Shown piece after piece: positions 54,366-61,947 of a stretch of 64,000 bases of DNA (position 1 is its first letter; every line of letters starts with the position of its first letter). A program made the position numbers and the translations under genes. The stretch spans positions 868,001-932,000 of the forward strand of contig NZ_CP018839.1 of assembly GCF_001922305.1 (NCBI RefSeq), given 5' to 3'. The notes beneath the pieces were generated by a model that saw only the letters and a list, made by a program, of their open reading frames with translations, had not been told where the DNA came from and made no database searches. The DNA comes from Thauera chlorobenzoica. GTDB taxonomy: Bacteria; Pseudomonadota; Gammaproteobacteria; Burkholderiales; Rhodocyclaceae.

Positions 54366-55133
54366 CTACTTTGAAAACAATTGCCGCCCGGCGTAATAAA
54401 TGAATAGGGTATTGGTGACCAGATAACGCTTCCACAGGCGGCGCGGCTCGCTACATAGGCGGTGCAGCCACTCCAGTCCGTTGCGCTGCATCCAGCGTGG
54501 CGCACGCTGGATAGTGCCGGCGTGGTAATCGAAGGCCGCCCCGACCCCGATCATCACTGCGTTGATTCGACCGCGATGCTCGGCCATCCATTTCTCCTGC
54601 TTCGGGCAGCCCAGACTGACCCAGACGGTTCCTGCGCCCGAGGCATTGATAGCTTCTACGACCGCAGTGTCCTCTTCAGGCGCTAGGGCGCGGAAGGGCG
54701 GCGAATATGCGCCCGCGATCTTCAGCCCCGGAAAATGGGCCAAGAGTGTGCGCTGAAGGATATCCAGGGTGCTCTGCTGGCCGCCGTAAAGATAGATCGA
54801 TTCATCGCGCCGGGCGGCCTCGGCGCAGTAGCGCCACATCAGATCAGGTCCGTTGATCCGCTCTTGACCGAGGCTGCCGAGTCGGCGCATGAGCCAAGCC
54901 ACTGGTGCGCCGTCTGGAGTGGCCATATCGGCTTCACGGATCACCTTGGCAAATACTCCATCCTGGCGAGCGGTGACCACCGAATGCACATTGCAGATGC
55001 ACACATAGCGGCTTTGTCCCGCTGCAGCCCAGCCTGAAAGACGCTCCAGTGCTTGCGACCAAGTTACTGTGTCGATCGGCGAACCGATCACTTCGCGCAA
55101 TGTCCGCGGCCCGGTTTGACTTTGTCTATCCAC
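54366..55133 (-). CDS. WecG/TagA/CpsF-family (GT26) glycosyltransferase
   Basis: A 255-aa transferase with CICNVHSVVTARQDGVFAKV, ADMATPDGAPVAWLMRRLGS, INGPDLMWRY, YLYGGQQSTLDIL, VWVSLGCPKQEKWMAEHRGR and MIGVGAAFDYHAGTIQRAPR, the GT26 set. Family members move ManNAcA or other HexNAc-type sugars to the lipid-linked acceptor. Its start overlaps the end of the next gene upstream by 8 bases. Confidence 0.94.
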   Translation of the reverse strand: MDRQSQTGPRTLREVIGSPIDTVTWSQALERLSGWAAAGQSRYVCICNVHSVVTARQDGVFAKVIREADMATPDGAPVAWLMRRLGSLGQERINGPDLMWRYCAEAARRDESIYLYGGQQSTLDILQRTLLAHFPGLKIAGAYSPPFRALAPEEDTAVVEAINASGAGTVWVSLGCPKQEKWMAEHRGRINAVMIGVGAAFDYHAGTIQRAPRWMQRNGLEWLHRLCSEPRRLWKRYLVTNTLFIYYAGRQLFSK

Positions 55134-56322
55134 TGCGAGAAACCTCGATAGCCTTTTGATAAATCTCGATCAACGCCGCGTAGTTTGCTTCTTCGGTGTA
55201 CTTGGTCTCGAACTCAGTGCGCGCCCCTCGGCCTAGACGCTCAAGCAGTCCTGGCGTCTCCCAGGCGGCCCGTACTTCCCGCAGCATCGATTCGGGATTC
55301 GCGGGCTGGAAGACAATGCCGCTTTTCCCATCCTGCACGATGGAGGGCAGTGGGCCAAGATCCGAGACCGCAGCAGGTGTGCCGAATGCAAAAGCCTCAC
55401 GCACCACCATGGGGAAACCTTCAAAGCACTCCGAGGGGAGGATCTGCAGGCGTGCATTGGCGATCTCGGCTTGCGCTTGGTCCGCAGGGAGCTGACCAAG
55501 GAAGCGAACGGGGATGCCCGCAGCCATGCGCTCCAACTCCGCGCGCAATTCGCCATCGCCCACGAGGCGCAATTCAGGAGCGTCTGTTCCCCACGCCTGC
55601 CAACAACGCAACAAGCTGACGACCCCCTTCTCTCCTGACAGACGCCCTGCAAATACCACGTAGGGCTTGCGTTCGCTCCACGTGACAACGGAAGGCCTAC
55701 CCGGATAGAAGTTGGGTTTGACGTGCACCTTCTCTCGGGGGAGCCCCGCATCCACCATGAGCTCACGCTGAAATTCCGAAAGGCAAATGAATGCGTCCAC
55801 GTGCTTTGTCCAGGTTCCAATGGCGCGATGTAGCCCCACGCTGATGGCCAGCGGCAAGGTGGCCGCTCTGCTGGCGCGATAACACCCGTGAATCATGGCT
55901 GGTACGGGGGACTGTTGATCCAGACACTCCGTACAAACCTCGCCGCTTCGCATCGGGATGGCTGCCGGACAGTACAGCCGATAGTTGTGCAGGGTGAGCA
56001 CCCGCGCCGCCTGTCGGCCCACCGCCCAGAAAACTGCTGGCGAAAGGAGCGGGAAGGTGTTGTGCACGTGAACCACGTCCGGGTGGCTTGTCGCAAGCTT
56101 TTGGCGGATTGCCTTGGCTGCCAACGGGTTCCACGGCGTACCGAGCGCAGCCTGGATCACACCGAGCTTCCCTCGCCGCGCGATCTCGTCACTGTTGCGG
56201 AGGAAGGTCTCTACCGAGTGCCCCCGTGCTGCCAGTAACCGCTGTTCGGCTTCAAGAACGGCATTTTCGCCGGATGGAGCGTCTGACCGGTAAAGATTAT
56301 GAGTGAGTAGAACTTTCAACAC
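55126..56322 (-). CDS. GT4-family glycosyltransferase
   Basis: A 398-aa transferase starting MLKVLLTHNLYRSDAPSGEN. It has VVHVHNTFPLLSPAVFWAVG, TLHNYRLYCPAAIPMRSGEV with nearby Cys residues as in WsaF/ExoL-type enzymes, VVFAGRLSGEKGVVSLLRCW, VRFLGQLPADQAQAEIANAR and ECFEGFPMVVREAFAFGTPA (EX7E). Part of the minus-strand arm; it overlaps the polymerase-like gene by 26 bases. Sugar donor unknown. Confidence 0.92.
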   Translation of the reverse strand: MLKVLLTHNLYRSDAPSGENAVLEAEQRLLAARGHSVETFLRNSDEIARRGKLGVIQAALGTPWNPLAAKAIRQKLATSHPDVVHVHNTFPLLSPAVFWAVGRQAARVLTLHNYRLYCPAAIPMRSGEVCTECLDQQSPVPAMIHGCYRASRAATLPLAISVGLHRAIGTWTKHVDAFICLSEFQRELMVDAGLPREKVHVKPNFYPGRPSVVTWSERKPYVVFAGRLSGEKGVVSLLRCWQAWGTDAPELRLVGDGELRAELERMAAGIPVRFLGQLPADQAQAEIANARLQILPSECFEGFPMVVREAFAFGTPAAVSDLGPLPSIVQDGKSGIVFQPANPESMLREVRAAWETPGLLERLGRGARTEFETKYTEEANYAALIEIYQKAIEVSRSG

Positions 56323-57496
56323 GACGTAAGATTGCCATTTTCTTGAGGGTCAAGTTTCGCTGAACGACAATTCCTGCCAAGTAGAAAACCAAAGCCATAA
56401 GCTGCGCCCGAATGATAATCTCGGTAGTCAGGGAGGTCCAAAGAAAAATCAGAATCAGGGTGGCGAATAAAATCCCTGCAATCATCGATTGTCTGTCGCC
56501 GTGTAGTATTAGGGCGGGCACTCGGCGGAAGATGGAAATTAAAAGGCTTGCAAACAGGGCGCTGCCAAGAATTCCCGTACAGATTAATAAGTAGAGGTAA
56601 CTGTTATGGGCTCGAACTCCTTCAAGCTGTGCGCTTGCTGAGTACATCGAGGTTGCCGCCGCATCTGCACCCAAACCGAGGCCAATAAGCTTTCTTAGCG
56701 GATCTGCCTGTAAGTAGGCCTCCAGAAGGGCCGCCCAGATCACCGTGCGACCTTGAGTGTTGGCCGCAGAAAATGGGTCTGAAAAATCAAAAGGCAGTAA
56801 CCCGAGAGCGCGAAAATCAATCAGCATGAAGAGGCTCATGCCGATGCCAGCGATCAAGCAGAAGTAGCCAAGTGCCTTGGCGTTGAGCCTCTGAATGTAT
56901 CCAGAGCGCACCAATATTGCGAAAGCTGGAATGGCTATGGTAAGGGGAAGGGCAATGCGTGCGTTGGTTTTGAAAACGATGTAGGTGGCAAAAAAAGCTG
57001 CGATAATTGCTGCGAGGCGAGATGTCAGTGTTGAGGAAACAATCGCGAGCAGGATCAAGGCGGATATCGCCATGTCGGTCTTGAAGAAGTAACCGCCGGA
57101 AAACGTTGCTACGCTGCCCCAGTATTGGTATCCGATATCCGCGAACGCGGCTGCGGAAAAGGCAGCGAGGGCAGTGAGGCAGATGAAGCCAAGGCCATTG
57201 GGCTTATGGAAATTTGTAGGGCCGATGCGGCCGGCGAGATAAATAAAAAAATAAGCTATAAACTTCATTAACTCAACCATCGAGCTATTGGTTGGGTTTG
57301 TGATTTCTGCAGTTAGTGCTACAAGAAGGAATGAGGCGAATAGCAGGTCTGTGCCGACAGGTCTAAATTTATTGTTCTTATATGTAAAAAAAACGAGTGC
57401 AGTGGCAATAAAGATGACTGCGCTTGCGGCCCCGATCGCCTTGGACTCCCAGAAATAGTCTGAAATTAGGCGAATCGTAATTAGTGTTTCTATCAA
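56297..57496 (-). CDS. O-antigen polymerase/ligase-like membrane protein (Wzy candidate)
   Basis: A 399-aa protein with 10-11 hydrophobic helices and a periplasmic loop (about residues 225-285: DFRALGLLPFDFSDPFSAAN ... GLGLGADAAATSMYSASAQL, VRAHNSYLYLLICTGILGSA). HNSYL after a loop is a common feature of the O-antigen ligase/Wzy superfamily. Base composition turns AT-rich here compared with the flanks, suggesting import. A Wzx flippase was not found in the window. Confidence 0.82.
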   Translation of the reverse strand: MIETLITIRLISDYFWESKAIGAASAVIFIATALVFFTYKNNKFRPVGTDLLFASFLLVALTAEITNPTNSSMVELMKFIAYFFIYLAGRIGPTNFHKPNGLGFICLTALAAFSAAAFADIGYQYWGSVATFSGGYFFKTDMAISALILLAIVSSTLTSRLAAIIAAFFATYIVFKTNARIALPLTIAIPAFAILVRSGYIQRLNAKALGYFCLIAGIGMSLFMLIDFRALGLLPFDFSDPFSAANTQGRTVIWAALLEAYLQADPLRKLIGLGLGADAAATSMYSASAQLEGVRAHNSYLYLLICTGILGSALFASLLISIFRRVPALILHGDRQSMIAGILFATLILIFLWTSLTTEIIIRAQLMALVFYLAGIVVQRNLTLKKMAILRRVESSTHS

Positions 57497-57523
57497 TTTA
57501 AGTTCTCTGCGATTGATGACGTT

Positions 57524-58411
57524 CTATTTTTTTATTTCAATCATGTTGGCCAGGTTTTTCATGTAATGAACTGCAGAGCTGTTGTTGTGGTTGATGATTA
57601 CGTGGTTGTATATTTTTGAAAGTAGCTCGATGATTATTTCGGCGGGAATGCTTCCTGGTACCCAGTGCATATCAGGAGAGTTTTTGGTGCGCATTTCTAT
57701 TTCATCTTTTGAAATATGTGGATGTGGCTTGATGAAAATATCGCAGTTTATAGGGGGGTGTGAAGGGGGGGATAGTTTCCAGTCACTCAGATAAATGTAT
57801 GCATCGTCATTCTCCTTTTCGGGAAAGGAGAAGCCGGGGGAAAATAAATTTAAAAGATCTGTTTGATGTCGTCGTATGAAGTTGCTGAGCGGATTTTCTA
57901 TTGTTCTGACTTTTCTTTGAAGATGAGGATTGCTTTCTAGGTAAGCTTCCTTTGAAAAAACAAATATTTTGTCAGTAAGGACTGATTCTCCGAAGCGGCA
58001 CGCTGTTCCGGTGGCTCTGTATATCGCTTTTTTTAGTTTTGATTTTATGAGATCTGTTCGATAGGTTCCGATGCCTTCTTCATAGACAAAGATGCTGCAA
58101 GTTGGAGCCCTAAGTTTTAGGTGGGCGAGGGCGAGTTGTGTCTTTAGTCCGATGTCTGAGTCTATAAAAATTGATCTAGGATTAGCGTGGCGTGCCGCTT
58201 TTATGGCGTCGGCTCGAGTTAAAAAATGTTTGGTTAGGGTGAAGTATTTGCGAAGCTCGGTAGATTTAGAAATTTCTAATGAATCGCTAAAGCTTTCAAC
58301 TATAAAAAGCTGTGCGGGACTGAATTCCGACGAAAGGATCATCGCAACTAATATCTGCAATGGTTTTGTGCATACAAAAACGTTTGGAGTGCTGGGTAAG
58401 GGGGGGGGCAT
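57524..58411 (-). CDS. Sialyltransferase-like glycosyltransferase (GT52/GT38-type motifs), possible nonulosonate transferase
   Basis: A 295-aa protein with the short motifs shared by bacterial sialyltransferases: NVFVCTKPLQILVAMIL at the start, FVYEEGIGTYRTD (E-E-G, residues 111-113), FIKPHPHISKDE (K-P-H-P, 228-231) and NHNNSSAVHYM (S-S, 278-279). These motifs bind CMP-sugars in families GT38 and GT52. With pseI, pseH and pseG about 1-4 kb upstream, it may transfer pseudaminic acid. The gene is strongly AT-rich, unlike its neighbours, so recently acquired. The start codon is followed by nine C, and C7 and C6 runs lie further inside (plus-strand G 57765-57771 and 57753-57758). The frame is now open (ON). 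Confidence 0.7.
   Translation of the reverse strand: MPPPLPSTPNVFVCTKPLQILVAMILSSEFSPAQLFIVESFSDSLEISKSTELRKYFTLTKHFLTRADAIKAARHANPRSIFIDSDIGLKTQLALAHLKLRAPTCSIFVYEEGIGTYRTDLIKSKLKKAIYRATGTACRFGESVLTDKIFVFSKEAYLESNPHLQRKVRTIENPLSNFIRRHQTDLLNLFSPGFSFPEKENDDAYIYLSDWKLSPPSHPPINCDIFIKPHPHISKDEIEMRTKNSPDMHWVPGSIPAEIIIELLSKIYNHVIINHNNSSAVHYMKNLANMIEIKK
58400..58408 (-). repeat. C9 homopolymer directly after the start codon of the sialyltransferase-like gene
   Basis: On the coding strand ATG (58411-58409) is followed by nine C, coding three Pro. Gain or loss of one C would shift the frame at once. The stretch upstream to 58657 is AT-rich, with no gene and no recognised promoter. Confidence 0.95.
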
Positions 58412-58657
58412 GATAATGGCTCAGAAGATGCACTCTTCATCGCTCGGCGATTATTTGTTCAAGTTACGGTTGAGGAGGCTGATGGTTTGAGTTGCAGGCG
58501 GGGTCGCAAGTGAGATAGGGCGAACACATAGCCGGTCTTTTCTTTTTGTCAAAATTTCGACCGTAGATTATTAAATTAGAATGAAATTTAGGGCTCGTTA
58601 TGCCATAAAATTGAAAGAAAAAATGGGTTTGCGCCCAAAGCCTGGATGATTGCTTCT

Positions 58658-59179
58658 TTATTTTTTGTCTGCATGCGTGAGGTTGGCAACCCAGACCGGT
58701 AGGGGGTGCTGACCTGTCAGAATTTCGCGAAGGGCGTGACGAATTACTTCCTGCTCGCTCTCGACCGTCCCGTAACCCTCCGGGTAGTAACACTGATTTT
58801 TAATATGCGTCTTGTCGAAATCCAGCCCGAGATGCGTTGCCATTGCATAGAGCAACTCGACGAGTAGCTCTACGCGGCGCGATCCCCAAAGTTCCTTGGG
58901 GTAGCTTTTGTCGCTGAGATGATCCAGATAGTGTTTCCAGTGTCGTCGAATCTCCACCTGTGGCTTCGAGTCGGCGTGGAAAACGACGTCGATCATGTTC
59001 AGAGCTTCAACGTGCCTCGGGTCAAGGTTGGCGGCACGGGTTGCCATTAGTGTCTTGAATATACTCAGTTGATCTTGTCTGTCCTGCCGCTTGCGGTCGA
59101 GGAATCTGGTGGCTTGGACAGCAAACAGGGGCGCAACTAAAGTGGAAAGGACAAATAGCCAGTCTTTTATTTCCATCAA
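58658..59179 (-). CDS. DUF6680-like membrane-anchored protein of unknown function
   Basis: A 173-aa protein starting MMEIKDWLFVLSTLVAPLFA, one N-terminal membrane helix, then a soluble helical part: ATRFLDRKRQDRQDQLSIFK, LMATRAANLDPRHVEALNMI, IRRHWKHYLDHLSDKSYP and VESEQEVIRHALREILTG. This fits the DUF6680 type, whose function is unknown to me. It lies between pseI and the sialyltransferase-like gene and may be unrelated cargo. Confidence 0.65.
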   Translation of the reverse strand: MMEIKDWLFVLSTLVAPLFAVQATRFLDRKRQDRQDQLSIFKTLMATRAANLDPRHVEALNMIDVVFHADSKPQVEIRRHWKHYLDHLSDKSYPKELWGSRRVELLVELLYAMATHLGLDFDKTHIKNQCYYPEGYGTVESEQEVIRHALREILTGQHPLPVWVANLTHADKK

Positions 59180-59250
59180 CTTTCAGTTGTAAGCCCCTAA
59201 TTTGAGGCGGTGAGTGTTTTTCATTGCAATAGCGGTCTGCGAGATCTGAG

Positions 59251-60306
59251 TCACAGTAGGAAGCTTTGGCTCACTGGTGTGTTGCGGGGAATATCGATCG
59301 AAACCCGCTTTCCAACCACGGCCTCCAGATACTTCGGCGCCACCCCAAACCCCGGCCTCACGCTCCTCACAGCATCGGCCGTAATCACATCCCCCGCCTT
59401 CAAATCCTTCACAAAGTACAGCGACCGCCGGAATTTCACGTTCCCATGTTCACTCGACTTGCGCCCGTAATCAACCTGCCCAAGCGCCGCCCACGCCGTC
59501 TTGCTGTCGCGACACAGCGCGGCCAATTCCGCCGGTTCCAGCGAGAAGCTGTCATCCGGCCCGCCGCCGCTGCGGTCGAGGGTGAAGTGCTTCTCGATGA
59601 TCGAGGCGCCCATGACGACGCTGGCGATCGCGGTGGTGTTGTCGAGGGTGTGGTCGGACAGTCCGGTGACCAGGCCAAAGCGCTCGATCATGTCGGGGAT
59701 GGTGCGCAGGTTGTAGTCCTCCGCCGGCGCGGGGTAGCCGCTGACGCAGTGGAGGATGGCGAGCTCCTTGCAGCCGCCTTCGCGCGCGGCGTCGATGGCC
59801 TCCTGGATCTCCTCGGCGTCGGCCATGCCGGTGGAGATGATCATCGGCTTGCCGGTGCCGGCGACGTACTTGATCAGCGGCAGGTCGACCGCCTCGAAGG
59901 AGGCGATCTTGTAGGTCGGGGCGTTGAGGTCTTCGAGCAGGTCGACGGCGGTGTTGTCGAAGGGCGAGCTGAAGATGGTGATGCCGAGCTTGCGGGCGTG
60001 CTCGAACAGCGGTTTGTGCCACTCCCAGGGCATGTGCGCTTCCTGGTAGAGCTGGTAGAGCGTCTTGCCGTCCCACAGGCCGCCGTGGATCTGGAACTCT
60101 TCGGCGTCGCTGTTCAGGGTGATCGTGTCGGCGGTGTAGGTCTGGAGCTTGACCGCGTCGGCGCCAGCCTTCTTGGCTTCCTCGATGATCTTCATCGCGA
60201 TGTCGAGCTTGCCATTGTGATTGGCGGAGAGTTCGGCGATGACGTAGGGCGGCGCATCTGCGGCGATCCGACGCCCGGCGATGGAAATAGCTGGAATGTT
60301 CGACAT
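59251..60306 (-). CDS. pseI: Pseudaminic acid synthase (NeuB family)
   Basis: Condenses 6-deoxy-AltdiNAc with phosphoenolpyruvate to pseudaminic acid. The 351-aa NeuB-family protein starts MSNIPAISIAGRRIAADAPP, has VIAELSANHNGKLDIAMKII (typical of PseI), DAVKLQTYTADTITLNSD, IFSSPFDNTAVDLLEDLNAP, LHCVSGYPAPAEDYNL, GLSDHTLDNTTAIASVVMGA and EKHFTLDRSGGGPDDSFSLE, and a C-terminal SAF/antifreeze-like domain. Next to pseH and pseG, which decides for pseudaminate rather than sialate or legionaminate. Confidence 0.95.
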   Translation of the reverse strand: MSNIPAISIAGRRIAADAPPYVIAELSANHNGKLDIAMKIIEEAKKAGADAVKLQTYTADTITLNSDAEEFQIHGGLWDGKTLYQLYQEAHMPWEWHKPLFEHARKLGITIFSSPFDNTAVDLLEDLNAPTYKIASFEAVDLPLIKYVAGTGKPMIISTGMADAEEIQEAIDAAREGGCKELAILHCVSGYPAPAEDYNLRTIPDMIERFGLVTGLSDHTLDNTTAIASVVMGASIIEKHFTLDRSGGGPDDSFSLEPAELAALCRDSKTAWAALGQVDYGRKSSEHGNVKFRRSLYFVKDLKAGDVITADAVRSVRPGFGVAPKYLEAVVGKRVSIDIPRNTPVSQSFLL

Positions 60307-60317
60307 CCGTTTCTCTC

Positions 60318-60833
60318 TCAATTTGCGTGGTGCCATTCGTTGGCGAGTAGGCCAAAGCACACCACGTCGTGGTATTGCCGGCCATCGAAGTGTTGGTGAC
60401 GCAGAACACCTTCGCGCTGGAAACCCAGGTTCAGATGGAAGCGGATGGAGCGCTCGTTGAAGGCCAATGCCTGGCCACACAGTTTGTGCAGCCCCGCCGG
60501 CTCGAAGGCATACCGTAAAGCGGCCTGTCCAAGTGCATGACCCGTTCCCTTGGGCGCATCCGGCGCGGCGTAGAACCCCCAGTCGGCGATACCGCCACTC
60601 GCGATCTGATGGATGTTGATGAAGCCCAGCGGCGTGGTGTCGATCTCGAACACGAGGAGATGCCTTTCCGGATCCTGCGACGCCCGGGCAAACCAACGGG
60701 CGTGCTCGTCGATCGAGATCTCATGCTGTGTGTACATGTAGCGGCGAACTTCAGGATGGTTCCGCCAGGACAGAACCCGCTCAAGATCGCCTTCGTTCAT
60801 TGGCCGGACGCCGGCTACGGTAGCTTCACTCAT
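60318..60833 (-). CDS. pseH: UDP-4-amino-4,6-dideoxy-N-acetyl-beta-L-altrosamine N-acetyltransferase
   Basis: GNAT enzyme that N-acetylates the 4-amino sugar in pseudaminic acid synthesis. The 171-aa protein has VRPMNEGDLERVLSWRNHPE, RRYMYTQHEISIDEHARWFA, GFINIHQIASGGIADWGFYA, APKGTGHALGQAALRYAF and FHLNLGFQREGVLRHQHFD. The ATG 60833 lies in the end of pseG and has GGAGG (60844-60840) as ribosome site. Confidence 0.93.
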   Translation of the reverse strand: MSEATVAGVRPMNEGDLERVLSWRNHPEVRRYMYTQHEISIDEHARWFARASQDPERHLLVFEIDTTPLGFINIHQIASGGIADWGFYAAPDAPKGTGHALGQAALRYAFEPAGLHKLCGQALAFNERSIRFHLNLGFQREGVLRHQHFDGRQYHDVVCFGLLANEWHHAN

Positions 60834-61947
60834 CGTGGACCTCCATTTGCCGCATGACAGCATTCACACCTGATCCATCGACGACGCTCGCGGCGCAGTC
60901 ACTCATGTTCAGAAGTTGCGCGGGATCGTCGATCACTGGAAGAAGCAGTTCCCTGAGCTGTCTCGTTGCGCTTTGGCCAAGGTTGATGAGCTTTGCCGCG
61001 CCCCACTGTTCGAGACCCTGCGCAACCTTGCGTTGATTGTCGGCTAAGACAAGCATGATCGTGGGCATGCCTAGGCAGCACCGCTCCCACGATGTCGCCC
61101 CCGCCGCCCCGATAGCAATATCGCTGTCGGCCATCAGTTGCGCCATGTCGCTGACGCCCACCAGCACGCGGGTTGGCCAAGGCATGCCCTGCGCCTGCGT
61201 GCGGACCTCTTCCAGCCACGGCGCCGTCGCGCCCATGACCACGGTGATCCGGCAGTCCGCAGGCAATGGGCAGGTGCGCAGCGCCTGCAGCACCTGACCG
61301 GTCGCGTTGTCCTTGTCGACGCCGCCCATGGTGATCAGCAACTCGCGCAAGGCCGGTTGGGCGCGGCGCTGCAGGCTGTAGGGGCGCAGGGCGGCGAACT
61401 CGGGGCGCAGCAGGGCGTATTGCGAGCCGCACAGCAGGCGGCAGTCGGCTGGCACGTGGGGGCGGTAGTCCGCCGCCTCGCGGCCGAAGGTTTGGTCGAG
61501 GAGCAGGTCGCAGGCGTGAGGCCGGTCCGCGAGGTCGTCGATGACCATCAGCTTGCAGTAGTGCGGCGCCAGGGCGCGCTCCCAACGGGCGTCGAGCGCG
61601 TAGTGGTCGACGATCAACCAGTCGGGGCGGTGTGCGGCCAGGATGGGGGCGCAGGCCTCGGCGTCCTGTGCTTGCGTGGCGCCGAGCCAGTGGGCGTGGG
61701 CGAGGTCGAGGGTGGATGCCGCGGGGCCGGGCGCGGTCGAGGCTACGCTTGCCTCGTGGGGAATGGGTAATGCGTGGGCGACGTAGCCCTTGCTGCGGAT
61801 GAACTCGATCAGGTTGCCTTCGTGTGCGCCGCAGATGAACTGGCAGTCCGCGCCGCGGGCCGCGAGCGCGTCGGCCAGCGTCAGGCAGCGCATGACGTGG
61901 CCGGTGCCGATTTGCAGCGAGGCATCGGTGCGGAAGGCGACTTTCAT
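60826..61947 (-). CDS. pseG: UDP-2,4-diacetamido-2,4,6-trideoxy-beta-L-altropyranose hydrolase
   Basis: Removes UDP before the PseI step; MurG-like fold. The 373-aa protein starts MKVAFRTDASLQIGTGHVMR, where the His of GTGHVMRC is the catalytic base, then LIVDHYALDARWERALAPHY, LLDQTFGREAADY, LLITMGGVDKDNATGQVL and DIAIGAAGATSWERCCLGMP. ATG 61947 is preceded by another ATG at 61950. Both overlap the stop of the AIPR gene. Confidence 0.95.
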   Translation of the reverse strand: MKVAFRTDASLQIGTGHVMRCLTLADALAARGADCQFICGAHEGNLIEFIRSKGYVAHALPIPHEASVASTAPGPAASTLDLAHAHWLGATQAQDAEACAPILAAHRPDWLIVDHYALDARWERALAPHYCKLMVIDDLADRPHACDLLLDQTFGREAADYRPHVPADCRLLCGSQYALLRPEFAALRPYSLQRRAQPALRELLITMGGVDKDNATGQVLQALRTCPLPADCRITVVMGATAPWLEEVRTQAQGMPWPTRVLVGVSDMAQLMADSDIAIGAAGATSWERCCLGMPTIMLVLADNQRKVAQGLEQWGAAKLINLGQSATRQLRELLLPVIDDPAQLLNMSDCAASVVDGSGVNAVMRQMEVHDE

